A DNA stretch of 64,000 nt from Altererythrobacter sp. B11. GTDB lineage: Bacteria > Pseudomonadota > Alphaproteobacteria > Sphingomonadales > Sphingomonadaceae. The notes under the pieces were generated by a model. It was not told the origin of the DNA, did not search any database, and saw nothing but the letters and a program-made list of their open reading frames with translations. The stretch spans positions 1,143,501-1,207,500 of the forward strand of contig NZ_AP018498.1 of the NCBI RefSeq assembly GCF_003569745.1, given 5' to 3'. Of this stretch, positions 54,307-63,364 are shown piece by piece. A program made the position numbers and the translations under genes. Position 1 is the first letter of the stretch, and every line of letters starts with the position of its first letter.

Positions 54307-54825
54307 CTAGGTCTTCTTGAGCGCGGCCAGCGCGGCGGCGAGGGGGCCGCTGGCGGCCTCTCCCGAAAGCCCCGCTTCCTCGCGTGCGCGCTCAGCATCG
54401 GGGCCGGTGGCATAGGGGTCGATCGCCAGCGCCAGACTCTGCGCCACGGCTTCGCCGAGATCGAAGGCGGTGCCGGCATAGGGGATCTCGTCCAGATCCT
54501 CCTCCTCCAGCTCCACTTCTTCCGCATCGATCCGCCGTTCGGGCACGAAGCGGAAGGCGATGGGCTCGTCCACCGTCACCGGCAGGTCGTCGCCGCTGAT
54601 CGCGCAGCTCTGCACGATGTCCGCATGCAGGCGGCCGCTGGCCGAGACCTCCTCCCCCTCCGCTTCCAGCGAGACCTCGGCCTCCAGCGCGTGGATGGCG
54701 ACGAGGCCGAAGCGGCGGGCGAGGGCGGCGCGCTCCTCCTCATTGGCGGAGAGGGTGACGGGCCGCGCGGTCAGCTGGCGCCGGTCGACCATGCGGCGGA
54801 ATTCGGGGGGCGGGGGCGTGCTCAT
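54307..54825 (-). CDS. DUF177 (YceD-like) protein
   Basis: A 172-residue YceD-family protein, in other bacteria encoded beside rpmF and involved in 23S rRNA/ribosome maturation. EVSASGRLHADIVQSCAISG and DDLPVTVDEPIAFRFVPE are conserved strands and EELDEIPYAG-like acidic loop follows. It overlaps the chaperone gene in ATGA. No rpmF adjoins it here. Confidence 0.85.
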   Translation of the reverse strand: MSTPPPPEFRRMVDRRQLTARPVTLSANEEERAALARRFGLVAIHALEAEVSLEAEGEEVSASGRLHADIVQSCAISGDDLPVTVDEPIAFRFVPERRIDAEEVELEEEDLDEIPYAGTAFDLGEAVAQSLALAIDPYATGPDAERAREEAGLSGEAASGPLAAALAALKKT

Positions 54826-55340
54826 GCGTCGATCCTCCCTGCGATCAAATCGTCGGGCGCGATGCGGGCGAGGCGTTCGGCAAAGGCGTGCAGATCGGCC
54901 GCCAGCGCATCGGGCGCGGTGCCTGCGTTGAAGGTGACGTTGCGCTCCACCGCGGCGCGCAGGGCTGCGCCGTCCGGCTCCGCCAGCGCATCGCGGAACG
55001 CACCCAGCCGGCCGCCGAGGGTGGAGACGAGCCGGCCGATATGCTTGCCCACCACCATGTCGCCCACGCCGCTTTCGCGCAACTGCCCGTCCATATCCTC
55101 CACGAACAGTTCGGTCAGCAGCGCGGAGGAGGCGGCGAGCTGCGGCTCCCCCTCCATCCGCAGCAGCACCAGAGAGAGCACGGCGACCACCATGTCGAAC
55201 CGGCCGGGCACGGAATCGGCCACGCCATCCTCGCCATACCAGCGCGGATGGCGCGAGATTTCCACCACGCGGTGCCACAGCGGGCGCATTTCCTCCCGCG
55301 GGTCGGGCCGGGTGCGGAACAGGCGGGAGAACACGGACAT
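54822..55340 (-). CDS. ubiquinol-cytochrome c chaperone (CBP3-like)
   Basis: A 172-residue CBP3/UQCC-family protein that helps assemble cytochrome b of complex III. EISRHPRWYGEDGVADSVPG and RFDMVVAVLSLVLLRMEGEP are the conserved core, with LFVEDMDGQLRESGVGDMVV. Start at 55340 is preferred to 55361 as it suits the family N-terminus. Coupled with DUF177 by ATGA. Confidence 0.87.
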   Translation of the reverse strand: MSVFSRLFRTRPDPREEMRPLWHRVVEISRHPRWYGEDGVADSVPGRFDMVVAVLSLVLLRMEGEPQLAASSALLTELFVEDMDGQLRESGVGDMVVGKHIGRLVSTLGGRLGAFRDALAEPDGAALRAAVERNVTFNAGTAPDALAADLHAFAERLARIAPDDLIAGRIDA

Positions 55341-55499
55341 GGGGCGGATGCGCCTTCTCATTCAGCGGCTATTCAAAGCAGGCCGGCCAAGCGCCATTGC
55401 GTGGCGGCGTGCCAACCCGTAAGGGTCGCCGCCGATATAGGCACCTGGGGCGGCTTGGCAACGCCGGCCCGCGCCTGCCGGATTGGAGAATATTTGCAG

Positions 55500-55973
55500 A
55501 TGGTCGGCACGCGGAAGATCGCAGCGGTGATGGGTGCGGCAGTGCTCGCTTCCGGTTGCAGCTCGATCCAGAACCATCGCGGCTTCATCACCGATGAAGT
55601 GCTGATCGCCAGCGTCCAGCCTGGAGTGGACAACCGCACTTCGGTGGAACGCACGCTGGGGCGGCCGACCTTCACCAGCCAGTTCGGCGAACCGGTGTGG
55701 TATTATGTCGCCAGCACCACCAGCCAGGCCCCCTTCACCACGCCGCGCATCACCGATCAGACGGTGCTGGCCGTTCGCTTCGATGCGAAGGACAATGTCG
55801 CCTCCGTCACCCGCAGCGGGATGGACCAGGTCGTGCACGTGAATCCGGATGACCAGGTCACGCCGACGCTGGGCCGCGAGCGCGGCCTGCTGGAGGATCT
55901 GTTCGGCAATATCGGCCAGGTCGGCGCAGGCGCGCCCGGCGGCGCCGGTGGTGGTGCGGGCGGCGGCCCCTAG
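55500..55973 (+). CDS. bamE: BamE/SmpA-type outer-membrane lipoprotein
   Basis: A 157-residue lipoprotein with lipobox VLASGCSS. The SmpA/OmlA domain has [20 protein letters not shown] and [13 protein letters not shown]. It is the small subunit of the Bam outer-membrane assembly complex. A glycine-rich tail closes it. Divergent from the CBP3 gene. Confidence 0.88.
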   Translation: MVGTRKIAAVMGAAVLASGCSSIQNHRGFITDEVLIASVQPGVDNRTSVERTLGRPTFTSQFGEPVWYYVASTTSQAPFTTPRITDQTVLAVRFDAKDNVASVTRSGMDQVVHVNPDDQVTPTLGRERGLLEDLFGNIGQVGAGAPGGAGGGAGGGP

Positions 55974-56038
55974 GCCGCGAACCATACAGCCGCGCCCGCT
56001 CGCTTGAAGCGCGCGCTGCCTTCTCCCATATGCCCGCC

Positions 56039-56599
56039 ATGGACGATATGCGGGCAAGCCACGGCCTGACACAGTGGCACGGGACGACGATCATCGGAGT
56101 GAAGAAGGGCGGCAAGACCGTGATTGCCGGGGACGGACAAGTCTCCATGGGCAATACGGTGATGAAGCCCAATGCGCGCAAGGTGCGCCGCATCGGGGAG
56201 GGCGACAAGGTGATCGCCGGATTCGCGGGGGCCACCGCCGATGCCTTCACCCTGTTCGAACGGCTGGAGCGCAAGCTGGAGCAATATCGCGGCCAGCTGC
56301 TCCGTGCGGCCGTGGAAATGGCCAAGGAATGGCGCACCGACAAATATCTGCGCAATCTGGAAGCGCTGATGATCGTGGCCGATGCAGACAGCCTGCTGGT
56401 GCTGACCGGCAATGGCGACGTGCTGGAGCCCGAAGGCGGCATCGCCGCGATCGGCTCCGGCGGCAATTACGCGCTGGCCGCGGCCCGCGCGCTGGATTTC
56501 TATGAAGAGGACGCGGAACAGATCGCGCGCAAGGCCATGCAGGTGGCCGCCGATATCTGCGTCTTCACCAATGACCGCGTGACGGTTGAAAGCATCTGA
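56039..56599 (+). CDS. hslV: ATP-dependent protease peptidase subunit HslV
   Basis: A 186-residue proteasome-like threonine protease. The catalytic threonine is in [20 protein letters not shown], to be exposed after cleavage of about 15 residues, followed by [13 protein letters not shown]. Works as a double hexamer with HslU, encoded five bases downstream. ATG 56039 used; 56030 is also possible. Confidence 0.95.
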   Translation: MDDMRASHGLTQWHGTTIIGVKKGGKTVIAGDGQVSMGNTVMKPNARKVRRIGEGDKVIAGFAGATADAFTLFERLERKLEQYRGQLLRAAVEMAKEWRTDKYLRNLEALMIVADADSLLVLTGNGDVLEPEGGIAAIGSGGNYALAAARALDFYEEDAEQIARKAMQVAADICVFTNDRVTVESI

Positions 56600-56604
56600 C
56601 GGAC

Positions 56605-57906
56605 ATGACCGACAATTTGACACCCAAGGCGATCGTCGCCGCGCTCGACGAGCATATCATCGGCCAGGCGGAGGCGAAGCGCGCCGTAGCCGTGGCCCTG
56701 CGCAACCGCTGGCGGCGCCAGAAGCTGTCGCCCGATCTGCGCGACGAGGTGACGCCCAAGAATATCCTGATGATCGGCCCCACCGGCTGCGGCAAGACCG
56801 AGATCAGCCGCCGGCTGGCGAAGCTGGCCGACGCCCCCTTTGTGAAGGTGGAAGCGACCAAGTTCACCGAAGTCGGCTATGTCGGCCGTGACGTGGAGCA
56901 GATTGCCCGCGACCTGGTGGAAGAGGCGATCCGGCTGGAGAAGGACCGCCGCCGCGAAGCGGTGCGCGAAGCGGCCAGCAAGGCGGCGATGGAACGGCTG
57001 CTGAATGCGCTGGTGGGCGACGGTGCATCCGAAGCCACGCGCGAAAGCTTCCGCCAGCGCGTGGTGCAGAACGCCATGAATGATGTCGAAGTGGAGATCG
57101 AAGTCGAGGAAGCCCCCGGCATGCCGATGGAGATTCCCGGCATGGGCGGCAATGTCGGCATGATCAATCTCAGCGACATGATGGGCAAGGCCTTCGGCAA
57201 GCAGAACCTCAAGCGCCGCAAGCTCAAGGTGCCCGATGCGTGGGACAAGCTGGTGGAGGAAGAGGCCGAGAAGCGGATGGACCAGGATGACGTGGCCCGC
57301 ACCGCGCTGGCCAATGCCGAAACCAACGGCATCGTGTTCCTGGACGAGATCGACAAGATCGCCGTCAGCGATGTGCGCGGTGGCTCCGTCAGCCGCGAAG
57401 GCGTGCAGCGCGATCTGCTGCCGCTGATCGAAGGCACGACGGTGGCGACCAAATACGGCCCGATGAAGACCGACCATGTGCTGTTCATCGCCAGCGGCGC
57501 CTTCCATGTGGCGAAGCCCAGCGACATGCTGCCCGAACTGCAGGGCCGCCTGCCGATCCGGGTGGAGCTGAAGGCGCTGACCGAGAAGGACTTCGTGTCC
57601 ATCCTCACCGATACGCGCGCCAATCTGGTGCAGCAGTATCGCGCGCTGATCGGAACGGAAGAGGTGACGGTGGAAATGGGCGCGGAAGCCGTGGCCGAAG
57701 TCGCCCGCATCGCCGCGCAGGTGAACGAAAGCGTTGAGAATATCGGCGCGCGCCGCCTGCAGACGGTGATGGAAAAGCTGTTCGAGGAACTGAGCTTCGA
57801 GGCGGAGGACCGCAAGGGCGAGACCGTGACGATCGACGCCGCCTATGTGAAGGACAAGCTCGCCGGCCTCGCCAGCGATGCCGATCTCAGCAAATATATC
57901 CTGTGA
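56605..57906 (+). CDS. hslU: ATP-dependent protease ATPase subunit HslU
   Basis: A 433-residue AAA+ unfoldase. Walker A is [18 protein letters not shown], Walker [13 protein letters not shown], sensor region [19 protein letters not shown] [14 protein letters not shown], and pore loop near YVGRDVEQ. The C-terminal DADLSKYIL docks into HslV. Operon partner of hslV. Confidence 0.96.
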   Translation: MTDNLTPKAIVAALDEHIIGQAEAKRAVAVALRNRWRRQKLSPDLRDEVTPKNILMIGPTGCGKTEISRRLAKLADAPFVKVEATKFTEVGYVGRDVEQIARDLVEEAIRLEKDRRREAVREAASKAAMERLLNALVGDGASEATRESFRQRVVQNAMNDVEVEIEVEEAPGMPMEIPGMGGNVGMINLSDMMGKAFGKQNLKRRKLKVPDAWDKLVEEEAEKRMDQDDVARTALANAETNGIVFLDEIDKIAVSDVRGGSVSREGVQRDLLPLIEGTTVATKYGPMKTDHVLFIASGAFHVAKPSDMLPELQGRLPIRVELKALTEKDFVSILTDTRANLVQQYRALIGTEEVTVEMGAEAVAEVARIAAQVNESVENIGARRLQTVMEKLFEELSFEAEDRKGETVTIDAAYVKDKLAGLASDADLSKYIL

Positions 57907-57919
57907 CGGAGATCATTCG

Positions 57920-58111
57920 ATGAGCAATTCGCCGCCCGATGGGAAGCTGCCCTATCGCTGCCTTACGGGCCCGGATGACGACAGCTTCTGCGCCCGCGTG
58001 TCCGAAGCGCTGCGGCAGGGCTGGCGGCTGCATGGCTCGCCCGCGCTGACCTATAATGGCGATCGGGTGATCGTGGCGCAGGCGGTGGTCTGGCCGGGCT
58101 ACGAGGGCTGA
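57920..58111 (+). CDS. DUF1737 small protein
   Basis: A 63-residue protein of the DUF1737 type: YRCLTGPDDDSFCARVSEAL and GWRLHGSPALTYNGDRVIVA. Function unknown. It starts 13 bases after hslU with ATG 57920. Confidence 0.8.
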   Translation: MSNSPPDGKLPYRCLTGPDDDSFCARVSEALRQGWRLHGSPALTYNGDRVIVAQAVVWPGYEG

Positions 58112-58145
58112 GGGGGCGCCGCGTTCGCGCCCGCCGCCGGCATTC

Positions 58146-58673
58146 CTATTCGGGATACCAGTAGCGGGCGTGGCAGCTTTCGCAGACCAGATCCATGCCG
58201 GCCACCAGCTCGCCCGCGGTGGCGGCATCGCGGGCCTTGGCGGCAGTGACCAGCCGGTCTGCATGGTCGGCCTGTTCCAGCGCCAGTTCCTTCAGCCCGT
58301 CGGTGTCGGCGTCGATATAGCGCTGCACATCGGCCATCGAAATCTCGCCCTCGGCGGTTTCCATATTGCCGGGCATGGCCGCGCTGATCCGATCCGCCGC
58401 GGCGATGGTGCGGCTGGCGGCGGCGAGTGAGCCGGCGGCGGCGGCAAGGCGATCCCAGCGCGCCTGATCCATCTTTGCCGGATCGATGCCGCCTTCGTCA
58501 TTCATGGCGTTGTTGCCGACATCCCATATTTCCAGGATCGCCGGGTTCACATCCGCCTGCATCAGCTGGCGGATATAGAGCGTGCCGTCATCCGCGCCTG
58601 GCTGGGCGAGCACCCCCGCGCCCAGCCCGATACTCAGCAAGGCGGCGGCTGCCAGACCGGTTGCGATTCTCAT
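58146..58673 (-). CDS. exported monohaem c-type cytochrome, paralog 1
   Basis: A 175-residue periplasmic protein with signal peptide ending at GVLAQPG. One haem-binding motif, VCESCHARYW, lies at the extreme C-terminus as in cytochrome c prime. Upstream is IWDVGNNAMNDEGGIDPAKM, shared with the next gene. Helical, about the size of class II cytochromes. Role not known. Confidence 0.75.
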   Translation of the reverse strand: MRIATGLAAAALLSIGLGAGVLAQPGADDGTLYIRQLMQADVNPAILEIWDVGNNAMNDEGGIDPAKMDQARWDRLAAAAGSLAAASRTIAAADRISAAMPGNMETAEGEISMADVQRYIDADTDGLKELALEQADHADRLVTAAKARDAATAGELVAGMDLVCESCHARYWYPE

Positions 58674-58766
58674 GATTGCTGCCCTCCCTCAGACTTCCCG
58701 CGCATGGCATGGCACGCCGGCGGGTGCGCGGGTTTGACGCCGATCAAACCCGTCGCGCCTTCCGGC

Positions 58767-59354
58767 CTATTTCGTCGGCTGGACGTCCACATTGCGGAAC
58801 TGCTCCACCAGCGCCTTCTGCGAAGGATACCAGTAGTCGAGGTGGCAATTCTCGCACACGCCGTCCATCTGGTTGATCAGCGGCCCGGCCTTGGCGGCAT
58901 CATGCGCTTCGGCCGCCTTGGCCAGTTCGCCCATGTGCGCGGCCAGCGCATTGGCCATGTCGCGCAGGCCCTGCGGGTTCTTGTCGACGTTGGACTGCAC
59001 ATCTGCCGCGCTGTCGCCATAGGGCACGCCTTCGTCGGCGATCTTCACGCCGGGCTTCACCACGATGATCGGGTCCAGCGTGGCCAGATCCACCGCCGCC
59101 TGCTGCAGCGAGAGCGAGTGGGTCTTCAAATTCGCCCAGTCGGCGTCGGTCATCCGCGCCGGGTCGATGCCCGCATTGTCATCCATCGCGGCATTGCCGA
59201 TCGCCCATACCTCGTCTGCGCGGACGTCGATCTCGTTCTTCATCACCTCGTGCAGCGTCAACTGATCCTTCGCGGGCTGCTCTTCCGGCTGTTTCGACGA
59301 GCAGGCCGCCACCAGAACCAGTGCCGGGATGAGGGCGAATCCGAAACGTTTCAT
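58767..59354 (-). CDS. monohaem c-type cytochrome lipoprotein, paralog 2
   Basis: A 195-residue lipoprotein (lipobox LVAACSS) with one haem motif VCENCHLDYW near the C-terminus and VWAIGNAAMDDNAGIDPARM, matching the gene at 58146. ATG 59354 has AAGGA eight bases upstream. The two cytochromes are about 35-40 per cent alike by eye and probably arose by duplication; electron partner unknown. Confidence 0.75.
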   Translation of the reverse strand: MKRFGFALIPALVLVAACSSKQPEEQPAKDQLTLHEVMKNEIDVRADEVWAIGNAAMDDNAGIDPARMTDADWANLKTHSLSLQQAAVDLATLDPIIVVKPGVKIADEGVPYGDSAADVQSNVDKNPQGLRDMANALAAHMGELAKAAEAHDAAKAGPLINQMDGVCENCHLDYWYPSQKALVEQFRNVDVQPTK

Positions 59355-59473
59355 GTGAGGCATCCTTCTTCCGTCATTATGGCTTGGCCGCCGCTGTGCA
59401 TGAAGGCCGCTCGTCCTTCCAGCACAAGCCTTTTACGGTAACGGCACTATCCGTAACGTTACATTGCGCCGTC

Positions 59474-61300
59474 CTACTCCGCGGCATCGTCCATCAATTC
59501 GCGCTCATGCGCCTGGCGCTGCCACATTTCGGCATAGAGCCCGCCGCGGATCAGCAGTTCGCGATGGCCCCCGCTTTCGACCACCCGGCCCGCGTCCACC
59601 ACGAAGATGCGATCGGCGTCGGCGATGGTGGACAGGCGATGGGCGATGGAAAGCGTGGTCCGCCGACGGGAGACGCGGCGCAGCGTGGTGATGATGTCCT
59701 GCTCCGTGCGCGTGTCCAGCGCGCTGGTCGCTTCGTCCAGCAGCAGGATCGGCGGGTTCTTCAGCAGCGTGCGGGCGATCGCCACGCGCTGCTTCTCCCC
59801 GCCGGAGAGTTTCAGCCCCCGCTCCCCCACTTCGGTGTCGAAGCCGTGCGGCAGCCGCTTGATGAAGGGCAGGATCGCCGCATCGCGCGCCGCCTTCTCG
59901 ATCTCCTCCGCCGTGGCGCCATCGCGGCCATAGGCGATGTTGTAGCCGATGGTGTCGTTGAACAGCACGCTGTCCTGCGGCACGATGCCGATCTGCGACC
60001 GCAGGCTGCGCTGGGTGACGGAAGCGATATCCTGCCCGTCCACCAGGATGCGCCCGTCCCACGGATCATAGAAGCGGAACAGCAGGCGCCCGATAGTGGA
60101 CTTGCCCGCGCCCGACGGCCCGACCAGCGCGATGTGATGGCCCGCCGGCACTTCGAAGCTGAGGCCGTGGAGGATTTCCCGATCCCGGTCATAACCGAAC
60201 ACGACATTGTCGAAGACGACCGAGGGGTGGCGGATGGCGAGGGCGGGGGCGCCCGGCCGGTCCTCCACTTCCACCTCCGTGTCGATCAGGCGGAACATCG
60301 CCGCCATATCGATCAACCCCTGCCGGATGGTGCGATAGACCCAGCCGAGCATGTCGAGCGGGCGGAAGAGCTGCAGCAGATAGGTGTTCACCAGCACCAG
60401 ATCGCCGGGGGTCAGCCGGCCGGTGCTCCAGCCCCAAACGGTGAAGGCCATGGCCCCGGCCATCATCAGATTGGTGATCGTCGCCTGCACGATATTGAGC
60501 ATGCCGAGCGAGTTTTCGCTCTTGATCGCGGCTTCGGCATAGGCGCGCGCGGCGGAGCCATAGCGTTCCTGCTCGCGCTTCTCCGCCCCGAAATATTTCA
60601 CCGTCTCGTAATTCAACAGCGAATCGACCGCGCGGGCGAGAGCGAGACCATCCAGATCGTTCATCTGCGCGCGCAGCTTCGTGCGCCATTCGGTGATCAT
60701 GCGGGTGAGCCAGATGTAGGAGACGACCGTCACCGCCGTGGCCGCCACCAGTTCCCAGCCGAACATGGTGTAGAAGATCACCGCCACCACCACCAGCTCC
60801 ACCGCCGTGGGCATGATGTTGAACAGCAGGAAATAGACCATCGAATTGATGCTCTTGGTCCCGCGTTCCACCACCTTGGTGACTTCGCCCGTGCGGCGGG
60901 AGAGATGGAAGCGGAGCGAGAGGCCGTGGAGCCGTCGGAACGTGTCTTCCGTCAGGTGCCGCACGGCATCCTGGCCGACTCGTTCGAAGATGATGTTGCG
61001 CACATTGTCGAACACCACCGTCGCCAGCCGGCCGGCGGCATAGGCGATCACCAGCGCCAGCGCGACCCATAGCGCCTGCGCGTCGCCGCGTGCGCCGGCA
61101 GACATTGTGTCCACCGCGCGGGCATAGGCGAAGGGCAGCGCCAGCACGACGATCTTGGCCAGCACCACGAAGCCCGCCGCGCCGGCGATGCGCCAGCGCA
61201 ATTCCGGCCGGTCCTTCGGCCATAGATAGGGGAGGAAGCGGCGAACGGTGCTCCACCCGGCGTAATCGCCGGTGGTCCTGGGATCGGCTGGTGTTGGCAT
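59474..61300 (-). CDS. Atm1/ABCB7-type ABC exporter
   Basis: A 608-residue half-transporter with an N-terminal six-span membrane domain (about 35-330) and ATPase (about 365-590). Walker A is VGPSGAGKSTIGRLLFRFY, signature LKLSGGEKQRVAIARTLL, Walker B ILLLDEATSALDTRTEQDII. The family, including sphingomonad Atm1, exports glutathione-bound metals or persulfides. Loop RTGEVTKVVERGTKSIN is typical. Confidence 0.92.
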   Translation of the reverse strand: MPTPADPRTTGDYAGWSTVRRFLPYLWPKDRPELRWRIAGAAGFVVLAKIVVLALPFAYARAVDTMSAGARGDAQALWVALALVIAYAAGRLATVVFDNVRNIIFERVGQDAVRHLTEDTFRRLHGLSLRFHLSRRTGEVTKVVERGTKSINSMVYFLLFNIMPTAVELVVVAVIFYTMFGWELVAATAVTVVSYIWLTRMITEWRTKLRAQMNDLDGLALARAVDSLLNYETVKYFGAEKREQERYGSAARAYAEAAIKSENSLGMLNIVQATITNLMMAGAMAFTVWGWSTGRLTPGDLVLVNTYLLQLFRPLDMLGWVYRTIRQGLIDMAAMFRLIDTEVEVEDRPGAPALAIRHPSVVFDNVVFGYDRDREILHGLSFEVPAGHHIALVGPSGAGKSTIGRLLFRFYDPWDGRILVDGQDIASVTQRSLRSQIGIVPQDSVLFNDTIGYNIAYGRDGATAEEIEKAARDAAILPFIKRLPHGFDTEVGERGLKLSGGEKQRVAIARTLLKNPPILLLDEATSALDTRTEQDIITTLRRVSRRRTTLSIAHRLSTIADADRIFVVDAGRVVESGGHRELLIRGGLYAEMWQRQAHERELMDDAAE

Positions 61301-61343
61301 CTGCCCGCCAATGTGGGGCCGCCGCGCCGATCAGGCAATATTG

Positions 61344-62303
61344 CTACAGCCGAAGCTGCCGCCCGTCCTCCGAACCGAAGCGAAACGGCTGTGGCGGAAG
61401 ATCAAACAGGATCTGCCGCGTGTGGAAATCGATCGCCACCCGCTTGAACAGCGTGAGCTCGCGCATCCCCAGGATCAGGGCCGGCTCATCCGTCAGCCCC
61501 AAGGCGTGGAACGGCGGCGCGTCGACGATCATCACCGCCACATTGGCAAGCCGGATGTCCTGCAGTTCCAGCTCCTTGGCCAGCAGTACGGTGCCGGTGG
61601 CCTCCACACCGTTGACGTCGGTCAGCTGGCCCGGACCCAGCGCCCTGGAACGCCGCAGCCGCTTCAGCAGCGCGGGATTGCCCAGGCTGGTTTCCGCGCC
61701 GGTGTCGATCACCACCGCCGTCGTCACGCCGTCGATCCGCGCCCGGGTGATGATGAGCTGGCCCAGCCGCCGGCGCGCCTTCACTACGATCTCGAATCCG
61801 CGATTGCCGCCCAGCTGCTTCGCATCGTCCACCGACATGCGGCCTTCCTCGAAATCGATCAGCACCCGCTGGTCCTGCAGCGAATCGAGGCCGAGGATGC
61901 CATCCACATCGCCGATATGCTCTGCATGCAGCAGCGGTGCGGCACGGATGTAGAAGCTGCGGCTGCCCAGCGTCAGCTCGGGAATGTGGACCGTTTCCGT
62001 CGTCCGCCTGCTCGCCATGCCGACCACGATGGCGAGCTTGCGATCGTTGAGTTGCAGCTGGGTGGCGAGATCGTGCGACAGCACGGTGGCCTGCGCGCCG
62101 GTGTCGATCAGGAAGCTGAAGGGGCCGGCGCCTTCGATGGTGACCGGCACGGTCAGCCGGCGGTATCGCTCCACCGCGGTTTCGATCACATCCACGCCGG
62201 GGGGCGCGGGCTCTTCTGCGGGGAATTGCGCATCCGGCGCCGGAACGGCGGGTGCAGGCGAGGCGGCCGTGGCAAGCCACGCCGCAAACAAGTGCCAGGT
62301 CAT
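61344..62303 (-). CDS. two-motif retropepsin-like aspartic protease, exported
   Basis: A 319-residue protein with signal peptide and two copies of the aspartic active site: FLIDTGAQATVLSHDL (about residue 65) and VVIDTGAETSLGNPAL (about 200). In between is DGILGLDSLQDQRVLIDFEE, the strand typical of retropepsin-like folds. Having both catalytic halves in one chain resembles pepsin architecture, though sequence is of the bacterial clan. Substrate unknown. Confidence 0.85.
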   Translation of the reverse strand: MTWHLFAAWLATAASPAPAVPAPDAQFPAEEPAPPGVDVIETAVERYRRLTVPVTIEGAGPFSFLIDTGAQATVLSHDLATQLQLNDRKLAIVVGMASRRTTETVHIPELTLGSRSFYIRAAPLLHAEHIGDVDGILGLDSLQDQRVLIDFEEGRMSVDDAKQLGGNRGFEIVVKARRRLGQLIITRARIDGVTTAVVIDTGAETSLGNPALLKRLRRSRALGPGQLTDVNGVEATGTVLLAKELELQDIRLANVAVMIVDAPPFHALGLTDEPALILGMRELTLFKRVAIDFHTRQILFDLPPQPFRFGSEDGRQLRL

Positions 62304-62433
62304 CCTCTTTCTCCCGCGCCGAAACTCGTGGGAACCGGCGCGCGACCATCATACCACCCGCAGGCGGGGTGGACAAATCCGGGGGCGGGCCGGCATTTCC
62401 GCGTCCCCCGCTATGTGGTAGCGCAAGGGCCGG

Positions 62434-63363
62434 ATGTTGGAGATCGGCGCAAAGATCCTGCACAAGGCGAAGGCGCGGATGCATCTGCACCGCGCCCGTG
62501 CGGTTCTGGATACGCCGCCGCTTCGCCCACTGGATGACGGGGTGGTGATCTTCTCCATGATCGGCAGCCGCGTGCTGCTGCCCTATCTGGTCGCGGTCAA
62601 ATCGCTGCACCGCCAGCTGGGCCGCGGGCGCGTGGCGATCCTTGACGACGGCACGCTGACGGCGGCCGACCGGCAAGTGCTGGCTGCACATCTGGGCGAG
62701 CCGGAAATCCGCCAAATTGATGCGGTGGATTGCGGCCCATGCCCTCGCGGCGGAACATGGGAGCGGCTGCTGACCCTGCTTGATCTGCGGCGCGATGCCT
62801 ATGTGATCCAGCTCGATTCCGACACGGTGACCACCGGCCCGGTGCCGGAGGTCGTGCACGCCATTGCGCAGGCGCGCAGCTTCACCCTGCGCGGCGATGC
62901 GGACGCCGAACTCGTGCCCGCGGCAGAGATCGCCGCGCGCAAGCCGCCCGAATACCACCGCGACAATCCCGCCGCGCATGTGCAGGGCGCGATCGAATCA
63001 GTGCTGGACGAGGTGCGGATCGAGGGGCTTTCCAGCCCGCGCTATGCCCGGGGTTGCTCGGGCTTTGCCGGCTTCGCGCCTGCCGCTTCGGGCCGGCAGC
63101 TGGCGGAGCGTTTCTCGCAGGAGGCAGAGCGGCTGCTCGGGCGCGCGCGCTGGGAGCAATGGGGCAGCGAGCAGGTGACGTCCAACTTTGTGATTGCCAA
63201 CGAGCCCGATCCGCTGCTGCTGCCCTATGATCGCTATCTCAATTTCTGGAACGAGCCGTTGCCGCCGGAGGCGGCTTTCGTCCATTTCATCGGCACCTAT
63301 CGCTACCATCGCGGCGCCTATGCGGCAGCGACCCAGCGGGCGATCGCTGCGCTCGCGCGTTAA
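62434..63363 (+). CDS. glycosyltransferase-like protein (GT-A DxD)
   Basis: A 309-residue protein with YVIQLDSDTVTTGPVPEVVH, a DxD metal motif of nucleotide-sugar transferases, preceded by RVAILDDGTLT and followed by CSGFAGFAPAAS, WGSEQVTSNFVIANEPDPLL and FVHFIGTYRYH. The sugar donor and acceptor are unknown. It ends two bases before the flippase stop, so the two converge. Confidence 0.75.
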   Translation: MLEIGAKILHKAKARMHLHRARAVLDTPPLRPLDDGVVIFSMIGSRVLLPYLVAVKSLHRQLGRGRVAILDDGTLTAADRQVLAAHLGEPEIRQIDAVDCGPCPRGGTWERLLTLLDLRRDAYVIQLDSDTVTTGPVPEVVHAIAQARSFTLRGDADAELVPAAEIAARKPPEYHRDNPAAHVQGAIESVLDEVRIEGLSSPRYARGCSGFAGFAPAASGRQLAERFSQEAERLLGRARWEQWGSEQVTSNFVIANEPDPLLLPYDRYLNFWNEPLPPEAAFVHFIGTYRYHRGAYAAATQRAIAALAR

Positions 63364-63364
63364 C

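Noticed and set aside
59384..61072. 562-codon plus-strand frame opposite the ABC exporter
   Set aside because: Antisense shadow of the ABC transporter gene.
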